DNA from: Branchiostoma floridae | Lineage: Eukaryota; Chordata; Leptocardii; Amphioxiformes; Branchiostomatidae | Assembly (NCBI RefSeq): GCF_000003815.2 | Contig: NC_049990.1 | Coordinates: 10,077,462 to 10,141,461 of the forward strand | Reading direction: 5' to 3' | Length of the DNA stretch: 64,000 bases | Shown here: positions 1 to 11,003 of the stretch, one piece after another | Layout of the letters: each line of letters starts with the position of its first letter | How positions within the stretch are numbered: the first letter of the stretch is position 1 | Made by a program: the position numbers and the translations under genes | The notes under the pieces: generated by a model | Databases searched by the model: none | What the model was told of the DNA's origin: nothing | The model's input: only the letters and a program-made list of their open reading frames with translations

Positions 1-1
1 C

Positions 2-202
2 CTGAAATCAGACCCCGATTCCGACAACATGTATGAAGTTATTCCCGAAGACGCTGCATATGCTGCATCGTCGTATGTTTTCGACGTACCTCAGTACGAT
101 ATGGTGGAGATTGAAAATAGTGGCGAAGTAGAAAAAGATGGTATCGGTAGTCACGATGAAATCGAGGACAGTGAAAATATCTATGAAAATGGTAATCACT
201 GA
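2..202 (+). CDS. Last coding exon of an unidentified gene (C-terminal acidic tail)
   Basis: An open frame enters from the left edge (codons starting at position 2) and ends at TGA 200-202, giving 66 residues of a C-terminus. The peptide is rich in Asp/Glu, Ser and Tyr. It contains YEVI, YAAS, YDMV and, just before the end, YENG. Tyr-x-x-hydrophobic and Tyr-x-Asn motifs in an acidic context are typical SH2-binding sites in cytoplasmic tails of receptors or adaptors. That role is inferred; the family cannot be named from this fragment. No acceptor site is visible because the exon starts outside the window. The minus-strand reading of the same bases is a shadow. Confidence 0.6.
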   Translation: MKSDPDSDNMYEVIPEDAAYAASSYVFDVPQYDMVEIENSGEVEKDGIGSHDEIEDSENIYENGNH

Positions 203-279
203 AAAGCGTGACAGGGCCTTAAATACACATATTACACGAAAGATCTTTATCTGTATGAATATACATTTATATTACACTG

Positions 280-540
280 AATCTGCCACACCCAACCATT
301 GAATTTTATATCAAACTGAATCTGTGACACCCAACTATTCTATGTCATTATCATATCAAACTGAACCTGTCACACCAAACTATTCTATGTCATATCAAAC
401 TGAACCTGTCACACCAAACTATTCTATGTCATATCAAACTGAACCTGTCACACCAAACTATTCTATGTCATATCAAACTGAATCCGTCACACCCAACCAT
501 TGTATACTATATTAAACTGAATCCGTCACACCCAAATATT
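280..540. repeat. 39-bp minisatellite
   Basis: There are about four near-identical 39-bp units (core TATTCTATGTCATATCAAAC) plus diverged flanking units with CCGTCACACCCAA. Because 39 is divisible by three it makes a chance open frame with a 13-residue repeat. It lies directly downstream of the stop codon at 202, so it is in the 3' UTR or 3' flank of that gene. Confidence 0.85.
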
Positions 541-625
541 GTATAAAGTATGTATATATAGCTGTAAGTTTTAGTGATGATACCCGTGCAAGTAGGACGA
601 AGTTCCACTGTACGAAAGTTCCAGG

Positions 626-1235
626 AACAAGTGCTTTTAAAAAAGCTGGCATTTTGCCAATGTTTGCGTGTGTGAACGTTTTTTTCTAGTTATTAGAATG
701 TCATATAAATAGAACAGAGTAACTAAACCTGATATTGGCGCATGGAGAGATTCACATATGTGCCTGAATCTAGATCTAGACGCCACCTGTTAAAATTTGC
801 GTGAACTGCAGCAAATTTCACTACACTGCCTGTTTTTGAGTGAGCTCTGTTGCGGGGCATTTTTAAGTTTTTTTTTTTTTTTTAATTTTTAAAAAATTAA
901 TTTTTATTTCTATTCGGCAAAAAAACGAAGCGGCGAATCCGTTAACCAAAGAAATAAATTGGTGTGGCCAAATGGATGTAAAAATTAGTATTTTAATGGA
1001 TGTAAAAAAGAAAAAAAAAAAAAATCTACCTCCCCGGATTCGAACCGGGTGCATTGGTTTAGAATGCGTAAACTTTAACCACTGCGCCAGTGCGAACATG
1101 TTGGAAAAATGCTTGTTTTAACAGGCTTAGAAATGTTTGGCATGGATTGAACAGGTCCGTTCATCTCAACATCACTCCATCACAACGGCGACTATTCTGG
1201 CCTCAGAGCATTTTGCCGCTAAGGCGGCAAAATGC
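626..1235 (-). mobile_element. tRNA-like non-autonomous element, copy A
   Basis: A ~610-bp element shared almost base for base with 21332-21926 (opposite orientation) and with pieces at 25.85-29.2 kb. In its forward sense it starts with a hairpin (12-bp arms GCATTTTGCCGC, here 1208-1235). It then carries a tRNA-like unit, a segment reading GGCCACACCAATTTA, and ends near AACAAGTGCTTTTAAAAAAG (626-645). No reading frame of note. The distal end also contains GGCATTTTGCC, so the ends share a short inverted motif. Superfamily unknown. Confidence 0.75.
1025..1097 (-). pseudogene. tRNA-like unit (A and B boxes) in copy A
   Basis: The minus strand reads TGGCGCAGTGGTTAAAG (A-box-like), then a 5-bp anticodon-like stem GCATT/AATGC around CTAAACC, then a perfect T-arm CCCGG-TTCGAAT-CCGGG (B box). 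The acceptor stem does not pair (3' side GAGGTAG) and the anticodon would be AAA. This is therefore a tRNA-derived sequence rather than a working tRNA gene. Confidence 0.7.
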
Positions 1236-1240
1236 AAAAA

Positions 1241-1510
1241 TGACTTTTTAACACCTCAACTCTGGGTTGATAACTTTGGTACATGACTATTGGTTTCTTT
1301 TACATGGTTTGACACCTTCATATGGTTCTTTCGGTGAAGATGACTGACTGTAGTAACCACTGGGAACCCAGGGTTCTATCCACTCTCTTTTGTTGGAATT
1401 CCATTTTTGACACAATAGGTCCTTTACTTTCTCATAGTTTGTAGACACTTGCCTTTCGTCACACTTTTATAATAGCAAGGAATGAAATATTTAGTGAAAT
1501 GCTGTGGCAC
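1241..1510. other. Intergenic, nothing recognised
   Basis: No gene, RNA or repeat recognised between the tRNA-like element and the 110-bp element. Confidence 0.5.
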
Positions 1511-1520
1511 TTGAATACAA

Positions 1521-1630
1521 TAGCCTGTGTTCACACAATCTCTCGCTGGCTGGGGTTAATGACCCCCTCCCCCCTTAGGGCGGTGGGAATTGTATGACCG
1601 GCCGCTAGGGGCACGATTTTAGTCATGCTA
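1521..1630 (+). mobile_element. 110-bp MITE with 10-bp target duplication (family TAGCCTG)
   Basis: The element begins TAGCCTGTGT and ends GTCATGCTA. It is flanked on both sides by the perfect 10-bp repeat TTGAATACAA (1511-1520 and 1631-1640). Related copies are at 7478-7585 (opposite strand, 9-bp duplication ATGAAATTG) and 54857-54945. Duplications of 9-10 bp suggest a Mutator-like (MULE) mobiliser, which is an inference. Confidence 0.85.
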
Positions 1631-1640
1631 TTGAATACAA

Positions 1641-2192
1641 CGGGTACTTGTGTTTTAATGATTTATATGAAAGTCCCTTTCTCTAAAACTCTCATCTGCA
1701 CTGTAGCATTAAACTAGAATTCGGGCACCTCATAAATCCACGTATTTAGAGCTTTTGTAAATTTTATGCAAATGACTTATACATTTACATGATTTATGCA
1801 TGGTGATGTTCATCATTGCCTAACTTACACATGTCACAATTATAATGAAGTCACAGATAAATGTGTTTGTGACAACTCATATTTCTTTTATCTTACTGAC
1901 TTTCAATGCAGCATGGACATTGTAGGCGTTGTGGCCATAGACATAGATGCACCTGTACATGTTATCAGCATTAAAATCAATACTAACTTCATTTCCTTGT
2001 CTTTATTCCATTTTGCGTAAACATAAATGATAGAAAGATCCATGAACTGGCATACAGTGTATTCATATATTTTAGGTTTATCATACTTGAAATTTGTATC
2101 ATCAATTAAGTCACAGTCTTTACAATATCCTCATTCAAATTTTGTAACCCTGTGTTTAGTGTAGCAACAAGTTAGCCAAATAAGGATCAAAG
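1641..2192. other. Intergenic, nothing recognised
   Basis: AT-rich sequence. The short + strand open frame at 1796-2020 has no splice context or recognisable domain. Confidence 0.5.
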
Positions 2193-2272
2193 ATTCATTT
2201 AGTAAGGTTCTTTTTAGCACAACCAAAACTAAAGCGTATTGGTTGTGCTAAAAAGAACCTTACTATATGAAT
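2193..2272. repeat. Long perfect hairpin (26-bp stem, 12-nt loop)
   Basis: Left arm 2201-2226 and right arm 2239-2264 are perfect reverse complements, separated by 12 nt. Weaker pairing (ATTCAT/ATGAAT) extends the stem outward to about 2193-2272. It could be a tiny foldback MITE or a transcribed hairpin; the sequence alone does not decide. Confidence 0.8.
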
Positions 2273-3144
2273 AATTGCCAACCTGATGAAGTTATTCACG
2301 AAGGATCAAAGATGTTGAAAATCAAAGCATTTTGTAACGTTATATCCTATACACATGTAACATTCATCACTATTATTAGTACATGTCATGTATAGCTGCC
2401 CTAAACATCTTCAACTTTGTCCTAAAACAATCTTGATAGGTACTGTATGATTCTACATGAAACTTAAGCACAAAAGCAAAGCTATAAAAGAAGATATTGT
2501 ATTGGTGAGTTCATCATCCAGTCAATCATAAATACAGAAGTACACAAGTACATTTACTTCTGGACAAAAACCTCCAAAATGATGTGCTATCACTAGTATA
2601 CAGCCATATTTGTCCAGTATTTTCAAGTGTCAATGTTAAGCGAATCAATGTTAATCTTAAGCCACTTTCACGGCGTTTAAGTCATACAAACATCTTTTCA
2701 TTTCTACTTCTTATTGATAAAAATGCCATTCATCATATCTATCCTTTTCTACAGATTCAAGGCCCAATATGCTGAATAGTTACAAAGTGCAACATGCATT
2801 TCAACCTATAGAGTGGTGTTAACCATTAACCCTTAGCCTCTGAGCACCAAAGTACAACTACCTGTAAACACATGCATGTATTACATTGGGAAGTTGAAGG
2901 TTGAACAGGGCAATGCACCTGCATTACCAATACACAACATATTGTAATAAGGAAAACTCTAGTTAGTGAGTTCAACTGACAGCAGAGCATTTCTTCTCTA
3001 ACATTGACATTGCAATAATGTACAGCTAGTGGAGTTTTATTACAAAGCATGAAATATCTTTGTACAAGATAACAAGTCTTGCATTCAAAATAAGACATCA
3101 AAGATGAAAACAAAAAGTCAAAATTTTAGAAACTCAGACTTAGA
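2273..3144. other. Intergenic, nothing recognised
   Basis: No coding exon, RNA gene or repeat family recognised downstream of the RagA/B 3' end. Confidence 0.5.
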
Positions 3145-3150
3145 TTTATT
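3145..3150 (-). terminator. Candidate polyadenylation signal AATAAA of the RagA/B gene
   Basis: TTTATT on the + strand reads AATAAA on the minus strand, about 480 nt past the stop codon at 3631-3633. It is a plausible 3' end for the minus-strand gene, but AATAAA is common in AT-rich sequence. Confidence 0.35.
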
Positions 3151-3630
3151 CAAAGAACATGATTTATCATAATCAATTAAGTTTGATAACTACCTAGTAA
3201 TATATGGCATTCTTTATGTTTTCGTGGCACTGCCAGACAAAAGATATTTAAATCTCACTCGATCCCCCTGCCTAGCCCTTCATACAAAATGTCTCCGCCC
3301 CTGAGGCATCGCCAAAAAGTAGAATGTTACTCTGAACCAGTGATATGGTAATGTGTGTTCAGGGTATACACGCTATACATTGTCGCTTTATTAGCTAATG
3401 GTGTCCACTTGTGTGGCTGTAACAGCGAAATGGCTACAACTGACACAGTGGTCGGAACATGGTGCATGTTATTTATAGGGTAACCAAAATGGTACTGGTC
3501 AACATCATTGAATTCTACCTCTCAAACACTTCATAACACACTGTATGGGTGAAAAATGTTCATATACACTGGGGGATCTTGCACTGTCTTTTGTACTTGG
3601 TTGTTGTTGTTGTGATTTTGTTGTTTCCCA

Positions 3631-6600
3631 TCACTTGAGTAGCATCTGAGCATTGTTGTACCCCTCCAGCTTTTCAAAATGCTTCCTGGCATTTTTTATG
3701 TTTATCAACATGGCGGCTGAGGCTGTTGGGCAACAGGAAAATAATCTCAATGTAATGACTAGAAGCTGTAACTGGGACTCTTTAATGTGTTATACTGTAA
3801 TACACATGAAAATGAGATGAAGGATACTTGAACTGTAATCTTTCATCTAAAAAGTCATTGTATTACACAACATAATGATTTAATTGTAAACAGACAAAAG
3901 GATGTGATTGATACATACTTCAGAGTCTAAGTAACAGCAAAATGATCTGATAAGTTTTACATAAAACTATTAAAAGACATGAAGTATTTATGATGTAAAA
4001 AGAGATGAACAGCCACGAAAACATTTCACCATTAACAGTTCAGTAGGACACATCAAACAGTAAAAAAACTGTATATTTGTAACATTGGAACGATGTTCCA
4101 GTTGCACATGTATAAAAGAATAATGGAATGAATGGATAAAGAAAGGAATACTCACGTATGCTTGTGTCGGACATGATGACCATCACGTAGGTGTTAGATG
4201 TGAAGATGTCGATGAAGGCCGCAAACGCTGAGTTACGAACCTCCATGCTCTGGAACGAAGCTGCCAACTTGCTGCAGATTTAACAAGAAATCAAAGATCT
4301 CCATGAAACAATTAGAGTTTTTGCAAATTTCTCCCTTTGTTCATTATTGTGAATTTCTAGAAAATTATGTCTAGGTATTTTCCTGCTTCCTTGTGAGATT
4401 TGGACTCAAGTCAAGCCTGCGGGAACAACTTTGGACCTGGGCCAAACCAGCCCTCCCCTCCTTTGATTAAGAATAGCAGGAACAAACATGCACACACCAA
4501 GACAAACAAACCAAAAACAATACCTTAGTTTTCATGGAGGTAACAATCAAACGTGGTCAGATATGTCTTAAACTGTAAAACCCCATGAAACATGAATCTA
4601 TGGACATCGTGGTTAGCTTTTTAGCTTGTAAATGTAGTAAGTTTTGTTGGAGAACTATTTGAACCTGAAATCTTACCTGCAACTCAACTTGAACTGCTTG
4701 ATGATGTTGGAGATCTTCTCAAACCTGTGGACGTCTCTGTGTGGCTTCCTCTGACAGTGGGAGATAACCTGCACACACAGGGAAAGGGTTACTCAGCCTT
4801 GCACTGACAACTAAGAAACCTGTTCAGTTCTGTTCTTTCTGTGTTTTGAAAGGCTAAATGAAAAACAGGATGCCCTGCATTTCAAGAACAAGCTGCTAAG
4901 GGACCCAAACTTTCATCAAGAGTTACCTGCCACTGAAAAATCAAGACCACAGAATGTCCAAGACTAAAGTTGCAGTACCAAGGTTAGACACCAGGAGGCC
5001 CAAATTTGACCTTGACCTTTTTGTCCACAACAAATACATCAGCCAAAACTATACTAACAACATACAGCAGCCACCCTAATACAAAAGTTGTTTGGTGTTA
5101 TGCTTTGGTCAGCATTTCACAAGGTACAAAGATAGATTGAAACATAATGCAAAATATCTTGCGCAAGCTGTTTCTTTCCATAGCAAAAAAAGTTTCTATG
5201 TCAGTGGTATAGACTGTATGTTGTTTTTCTCATATCATGTACTCTTGCACTCTTTTGTTTTTTCCTTTTCTTAGTTTTGCAGCAGCTATAGAAGTAGCTC
5301 TGATCTCTGAAAGCACTGACCAGGAATGTAGCCCTCTCAAACAGCAGCACTTCATCTGCATCAATAACTTCTGCAAAGTTCCTCAGGTTGGTCTCCAGCT
5401 GTTCTACATTGGGAATCAGTTGGTACACAATACTGGACCAGGCCTGCAATGTACAACAGTCACAATAGTCAATGGTTAGAAATTACTGTACATGTAAGCA
5501 AGTACTTGCATGCAAGCTTGTTTAAACAGTAGGCAGTTGGTGAACTCCTACAATGTAGAACATACAGTTTATCAGGACTTTACAGGTGTTGACAGTAGAT
5601 TACAAAGTTCTTCCCTACTATTAGATTCTTTCTATACTTAGTCTAACAAATCCTCAGCAGATTGGATATTGAAAACATGACAATTCAAGGAAATGAAATA
5701 TAACATTTTTTACAAAGTGCCAAGAAAAAAGAAAACAACTGACTTTTAAAAAATTAGCTTAAAAGAGTCTATGCTGGAAGATGCAGAAACTTGCCTTGTA
5801 TAGTGTCTCATCCCATATTGATGTTCTGAAGCATGTGCAGTCCAGTGGTTTAGACAGACGTCTCAAGTCTTCTTCTCTTTCTCTGAAGATCTAATGAAAG
5901 GAAAGAAGATGAGTTACATACCAAAGTTTCCTCAAGGTGTCAATACATGGAGCAGTTGGTCTCACCATGTATCTATATCTAAAATATCAAATGTAACAGA
6001 ATGTTCAGAATTTTTTCCTGCGCAGCAAAATTTGTCAGAATGACAGACCATAGACTTAAACTCCCAGCTACACACAATGTACACAAGATGAGACCTCACC
6101 AATTCCCTCTGGTCCTCCTGTACCAGGTCCATCTTGTGCACCAGACAGAAGATCTTGGCATCAGGCGAGTTCTGTAGGATAGCCTCCAGACAGGACTGGT
6201 AGTAGTGCATGTCCTTCTCCAGCTCACGACTCTCCACATCAAACACGTAGATCAGGACCTCCACGTTACGGAAGATGTTGTCTCTCTGACTCGCAAAGTA
6301 GTTCTCCATAAACGCCTCCTGACTGTTGAGGGAAATATTGCAGGCACAAGTTTGACACCTGTTCATTCAAACATGTACAACTTGAAATATATACATCTAT
6401 TTTTTCTGAACAACTGTACTGGGGGAAGTTACATTGTTTGCACCAGACAAGTCAATTTGCCTGTACAAATTATGTTGGTAAAAATCATCCTTTCAAATCA
6501 AAGTTTGCCTGTAATTTCCAAGACAAAAATTAGACTTCAGTTGCAGAAAAAGTTACAACTACCCTTTAACAAAGATGGGGGCATCACAAACTTTTGCAAC

Positions 6601-8408
6601 TTATGATCCACTGCTCAGTGAGTCACATGTTCTATCTCCATTACAAGACTCCACAGAACGCTCAACACAAACTCACCCTCCACAGTCCCATAGGTTCAGT
6701 ACCAAGTTGCCCAGGAAGCGAACATGAGAATGTTCAACATCAACTACAATGTAAAAGAAAAGACATTAGAGATTAGAAATCATGTACGAAACTTGGTTGC
6801 CATATGGCACAACATGTACACATTACACATCTGACATGACAGGAGAAAATGAACTGTTTTACCAACTTTTGATTGACAACACTAGTATGTACATTATAGT
6901 ACATTTGAACATGATTATATGTACTTATACAAGTATCGAGTATACTTATGATGATGATAATATAAGTGATTCTGGATTGGAAAAGAAGTACTCCATACAC
7001 TTAATACACCAACTGTTTCTTGTAGGTATAGGACTTACTAGACACCAGTTGCCTAACAAAAACATACATGCTAACATCATAGCTTACACTATCAATGGTA
7101 ACCATTGTAACACAGGGTCTAAATACTAGACATAAATGTAAACTTAGACTTACTTGTAGCCCCTAATCTCCTGGTGTCCCTTGCAATGTAGTTTGCAAAA
7201 ATGATGGAGCGCATACTGGTCTTTCCTGACCCACTCTTTCCCATTAACAGGACCTGGGAGGAAAAGCAAGATAAAAGCATGGTTAAAGACATCTAGATTA
7301 CTAGTACACAGCAAATCCTACTTTTTTTCTATAAGGGTGGCAGGTTCTTTAAAATGCTATAAGTTGTCCTAAAAGTAAAACTCGGGACCTTTATTTCTTG
7401 TCACAACTCAGATCCAAGTAACATCCCTGGGGAAGGTACTCATTGCCGCCCGATTCGAGTCAAGAGTGATGAAATTGTAGCCTGATTAAATCTCACTTAT
7501 AGCAGCCCGCCAAACATCCGCCGTCCCCCTAGTGGGGAGGGGCCAGTTACAGCCCTGGACAGCGGAGTTTGTGTTACACAGACTAATGAAATTGGTGCTA
7601 ACCTGAAAACCGTCCCTGTCACATATAAGCCATACTTTGTATCTTGTACAATTGTTGTGCAATAAAGTTATTATTATAAGCGAGGCTTGGGCGGTTGCCA
7701 CGGAATCGTTGTCCGATCAATTTTCGCCAAATGTGACAGGGGTATAAGGGCCCAACTGCCCCAACATCAAGAACTGTCGGGGATTCAAACTCAGCATGAC
7801 CGGTTCTGACTTCTGAGTCAACAAACCTAACCACAAGGCCACTGCCATAATGCCAATTTTTAGGGCCGACTTAAAGCCTTCAGATTTTCTTGTAGCAGAT
7901 GATGCAACATTTAGGCAATGTAGCTTTTTCGTAACAATTGATAGATACGACAGCAAAGTTTCTAGTGTCACATACACATCACCACAACACTCATCTCTAC
8001 GAGATAACGTTATTTTATACATTCTGTCCTAGATGTATTTTCACCGATGACCAATACCTAGAAAAATATAAAAATGGTTTTCTTGCAACATGATTTGACA
8101 TAATTTTTCGAAGTACAATGTTGGCATAGCTTATTACATTTTGTAGTTATATAACTTTCGTTGCTGTTCTTGCAGCATATCTTGATATTTACAAGCATTC
8201 AACGTTGTGTTGTTTACTTAGTGGTTACACCTGGGTTAAGGCCTGCCCCTACCGCCCGGTGAGCTACAGGTGTGACCTAACACGAACTTTGTCATAAACC
8301 TTGGATATGGGGAGGGGGGCAGTGATGTCATCATTCCACAGGAGAGAAGTCCATCAATAAAATGCTCAACCTGAAACAACACTACAAGAACTTTACCTTC
8401 TTCTTCAT
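3631..8408 (-). CDS. RRAGA: Ras-related GTP-binding protein RagA/B
   Basis: Rag GTPase that pairs with RagC/D on the lysosome, bound to Ragulator, and recruits mTORC1 when amino acids are present. Nine coding exons join in frame (coordinates high to low): 8408-8397, 7253-7154, 6743-6677, 6322-6100, 5890-5795, 5443-5321, 4768-4677, 4271-4156, 3722-3631. They total 921 nt, or 306 residues, close to the ~313 of vertebrate RagA. Exon 1 codes only MKKK. Exon 2 holds the P-loop [10 protein letters not shown], exon 3 the G3 motif WDCGGQ, and exon 4 the long conserved stretch through HKMD (G4). Exons 6-9 code the C-terminal roadblock-like dimerisation domain, ending near KHFEKLEG. All introns are GT-AG except the one after exon 5 (5890-5795), whose donor is GCAAGT (GC-AG). 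Known: human RRAGA is intronless and RRAGB is spliced, so this spliced gene fits the ancestral single RagA/B. Confidence 0.95.
7478..7585 (-). mobile_element. MITE, family TAGCCTG, with 9-bp target duplication
   Basis: Same family as 1521-1630 but inverted, in the first RagA/B intron. It is bounded by TAGCCTG and CAGACTA on the + strand and flanked by perfect ATGAAATTG repeats (7469-7477 and 7586-7594). Confidence 0.8.
7776..7854 (-). repeat. tRNA-derived SINE-like head
   Basis: The minus strand contains TGGCCTTGTGGTTAGG (A-box-like) and, about 45 nt later, GAGTTTGAATCCCC (B-box-like), with a small stem GACT/AGTC between. It lies in the first RagA/B intron. The spacing and boxes match a Pol III tRNA-type promoter of a SINE; body and tail are not clearly delimited. 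Confidence 0.5.
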
Positions 8409-8700
8409 CTTGTCTGTTGTCTCGGTCTCCTGTACGGCCTAGAAAATCTTTTTTCTTCGCGGAGAAAGTCACGGAGGTAAATTCTAGTGTCTTCCCCTCT
8501 GGCCTTGGTGGTCTGCCACGGTCCTGTGACGTATCATGTGATAGGTGGACTGGTCCACGTAACCTTAAATGTAGGGTCCAGCTATCTATTTTGCGTGGTT
8601 TTGAGGCATTTTGTGCGCTATTCTGGTGATATGGGATTCTTTTGTAGATTAAAAAAATAAGAAAAGTTTCTACAACTAAAAAAGGGTACAAATTTTAACA
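8409..8700 (-). promoter_or_regulatory. Probable RagA/B promoter and 5' UTR
   Basis: The region immediately upstream of the RagA/B ATG (8406-8408) is locally more GC- and CpG-containing. It carries a TGACGT (CRE half-site) at 8527-8532 beside a TCACATGA-type E-box. No TATA box is evident. Assignment rests on position. Confidence 0.35.
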
Positions 8701-9215
8701 TAAATACTCGTCTAACAAAATGCATCTGGTTTGGTCATTAGAGCCTAGTGTGAAATACGAAATACCCCCTTGAAACTGAGTGGACTACGCCATACATTCT
8801 CGTGCTCAGGGTGCTTTTTCGTGAAATTCTGAAAGTGTCTTAATATGAGCAAAATACAAAAGTAAAGTACAAGATTATATAAGGCTAATATATGAATATT
8901 AGTGATATTCCATATGTCTACAAAAGTGTCGTTATATTGATGAAAAGTGTGCGAAGCAACATTTGAAATGCCTGGGAACGACGTTATGCAAATAAGGAAC
9001 CGATCGAGGAGTTCAAATTTTGCCCGCTTGGTGAAAAACAAAACAACGAGTCGTCTGTAGTGTCGATAGATGGCGTTTATCAACTATTTTTCAATTCGCA
9101 GTGGTTATAGAAAGCCATTTTAAGGTAAGAAACATTCCACAAAGTATCAATATCTTGGTTTTATGTTTAATTTGACAACAACTTAGACGTGCAAAATTAA
9201 GTGTTGAGTTGGGGA
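8701..9215. other. Intergenic, nothing recognised
   Basis: AT-rich spacer between the RagA/B promoter and the 3' tail of a LINE. No feature seen. Confidence 0.5.
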
Positions 9216-10832
9216 GGGGGGTTTGTTTGTTTGTTTGTTTGTTTATTAGGAATCTCCATTAGTTACATTGAACTATTCTTCCTGGAGTCCTTTACACACA
9301 ATGAATAAAATACATAACAACAAATTATACAGATAATGTTGATCAGACAACTAGCATAAATCAATCATTAACATTCTTAACTTATCATATTATGCAATAC
9401 ATTAAATTACTCATAACGTCAATCAATCAATTCATCATTATCCTCATTCAATTAACATAAACAAAAACATTATTATCATATCATATCATACATGTACATA
9501 ATATTATCATATATTAGATATTGTGGAGGTCAGAGGTCATGAAATATACAGATGGGACATAGTCAAGTTTACCACCATGAGCTGATAGGTGAGTTTTTAT
9601 GTCTTTGAGTTTTTGTCCAGGACCAGATTTTTACTTTGAATGCACGTGGATTTGAGGATGTAATGTGAATTGGTAGAGTGTTGTATGTTTTGATAGCTCT
9701 GTATAAGAAGGTTCGAGTAATGGCATTAGTTCTGGGTTTGGGTAGCAAGAATGCTCCTTTCTGTGCTAGTCTGGTGTTGTGAGAATGTGCGGTGTTAACT
9801 GTTTTTAAACGACTGAAAATGCATTTTGGCTGTTTTTCCTTTACAACTTTATGGAATATGTTGATAGTGCCTGTGAAAAGTCTTTCTTTTACTGAGGGCC
9901 AGTTTAACTGATTATGTAGTACGTCTAGGTTTGCGTCAAAACATGCACCTGTTGCCAGCCTAGCTGCTCTATTCTGGATAACTTGCAGTTTGTCTAGGTG
10001 TGTCTGAGGCGATGAGGACGTGAGTACTAAGCCGTAATCTAGGTGAGATAGGACCAAGGTCTGTATCACAGTTTTCAACAGGTTGGTAGTGAAGTATTCC
10101 TTATATTTCCTAATTGAAGCAAGAGCTCCTGCCATCTTCATCTTTGTTTTGTTTACTTGTAGAGCCCATGAGAGCTGCTGATCCACAGTGACACCTAGTA
10201 AGTCCGCCTGTTCCACCTGTGTAATGATTTTGCCTTCGATGGAAAGTTGTAGCTTCGGCTTCCTTTTTAGCCTATGTGGTGAACCCAAGACGATTGATTT
10301 TGTTTTGCCAATGTTGAGGATTAACTTGTTTGTCCTCACCCAATTCCATATCTTAGACAAGTCTGTCTGCAGCTTATTTTGTAATGCTGTAATGTCAGAA
10401 GCTGATGTGGATGGGGTGGAATCATCGGCATACATCACAACCACACTTTGGGTAGTTACCGTTGGCAGATCGTTTGTGAAAATACAGAAGAGAAGGGGAC
10501 CGAGGCAGCTGCCTTGGGGTACGCCACATTTTGTTTCAATGAATGATGAGTAGCTTCCATTCACAAACACGGCCTGTTTCCTGTTTTCTAGGTAGCTTCT
10601 TGTCCAGTTTATGGCAGATTGTGTAAAGCCATAACTTTGTAATTTGGCCAGACAGATCTCATGATTGATAACATCAAAAGCAGCACTAAAATCTAACAAA
10701 ACTGCTCCTACTAAGTTACCCTTGTCTATTTCTTCCAGCCAGTAGTCTGACATTTGTGTGAGCGCGCTAGAAGTGGAGTGGAAGCGCTTATACGCATGTT
10801 GATTACCGGAGAAAATATCATTTGAGTTGTTT
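9216..10832 (-). mobile_element. 5'-truncated LINE with reverse transcriptase (Jockey superfamily, CR1/L2-like)
   Basis: A minus-strand frame from about 10832 to a stop at 9569 codes the palm and thumb of a reverse transcriptase. In order: DFSAAFDVINHE, GVPQGSCLGPLLF, the catalytic YADD, then the C-terminal HLDYG, IQNRAARL and YNTLP motifs typical of CR1/L2-type LINEs. The 5' part (endonuclease and ORF1) is missing; an in-frame stop appears just upstream of 10832. The 3' end is marked by a short (CAAA)n run on the minus strand near 9216-9247. The preserved ~420-codon frame suggests a fairly recent insertion, but this copy cannot be autonomous. Confidence 0.9.
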
Positions 10833-11003
10833 GCCTAATTTCTGAAAATTTTAATATTCATATTCAACTCAAACTACTTGAAACTTACATATGGCTTCAG
10901 CCTAGAAAAAAAATGAAACGATGGCACTTCTATCCCATGTGCGCTTAAGTATGTTACTGGTTACTGTCAGAAAGAAGTGGTAGATTTTTGTGTTGAAAAA
11001 TAA

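Noticed and set aside
324..515. Repetitive frame coding TPNYSMSYQTEPV units
   Set aside because: A 39-bp minisatellite keeps frame by arithmetic; no start context, splice sites or relatives.
1025..1097. Functional tRNA-Phe(AAA) gene
   Set aside because: The acceptor stem does not pair, the anticodon AAA is hardly used for Phe, and the unit is always embedded in the same mobile element.
2201..2264. microRNA gene
   Set aside because: The stem is perfectly paired with no bulges and no sign of a conserved mature sequence; kept only as a hairpin.
4850..5060. Dispersed repeat in RagA/B intron 6 resembling text at 60450-60700
   Set aside because: Only short phrases such as AGCTGCTA(A/G)(G/A)GGACCCAAAC agree; not enough to delimit a family here.
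8236..8691. 151-codon minus-strand frame over RagA/B exon 1
   Set aside because: The RagA/B start codon lies in this stretch in the frame that continues to the conserved P-loop by splicing; the longer frame reads through the donor site.
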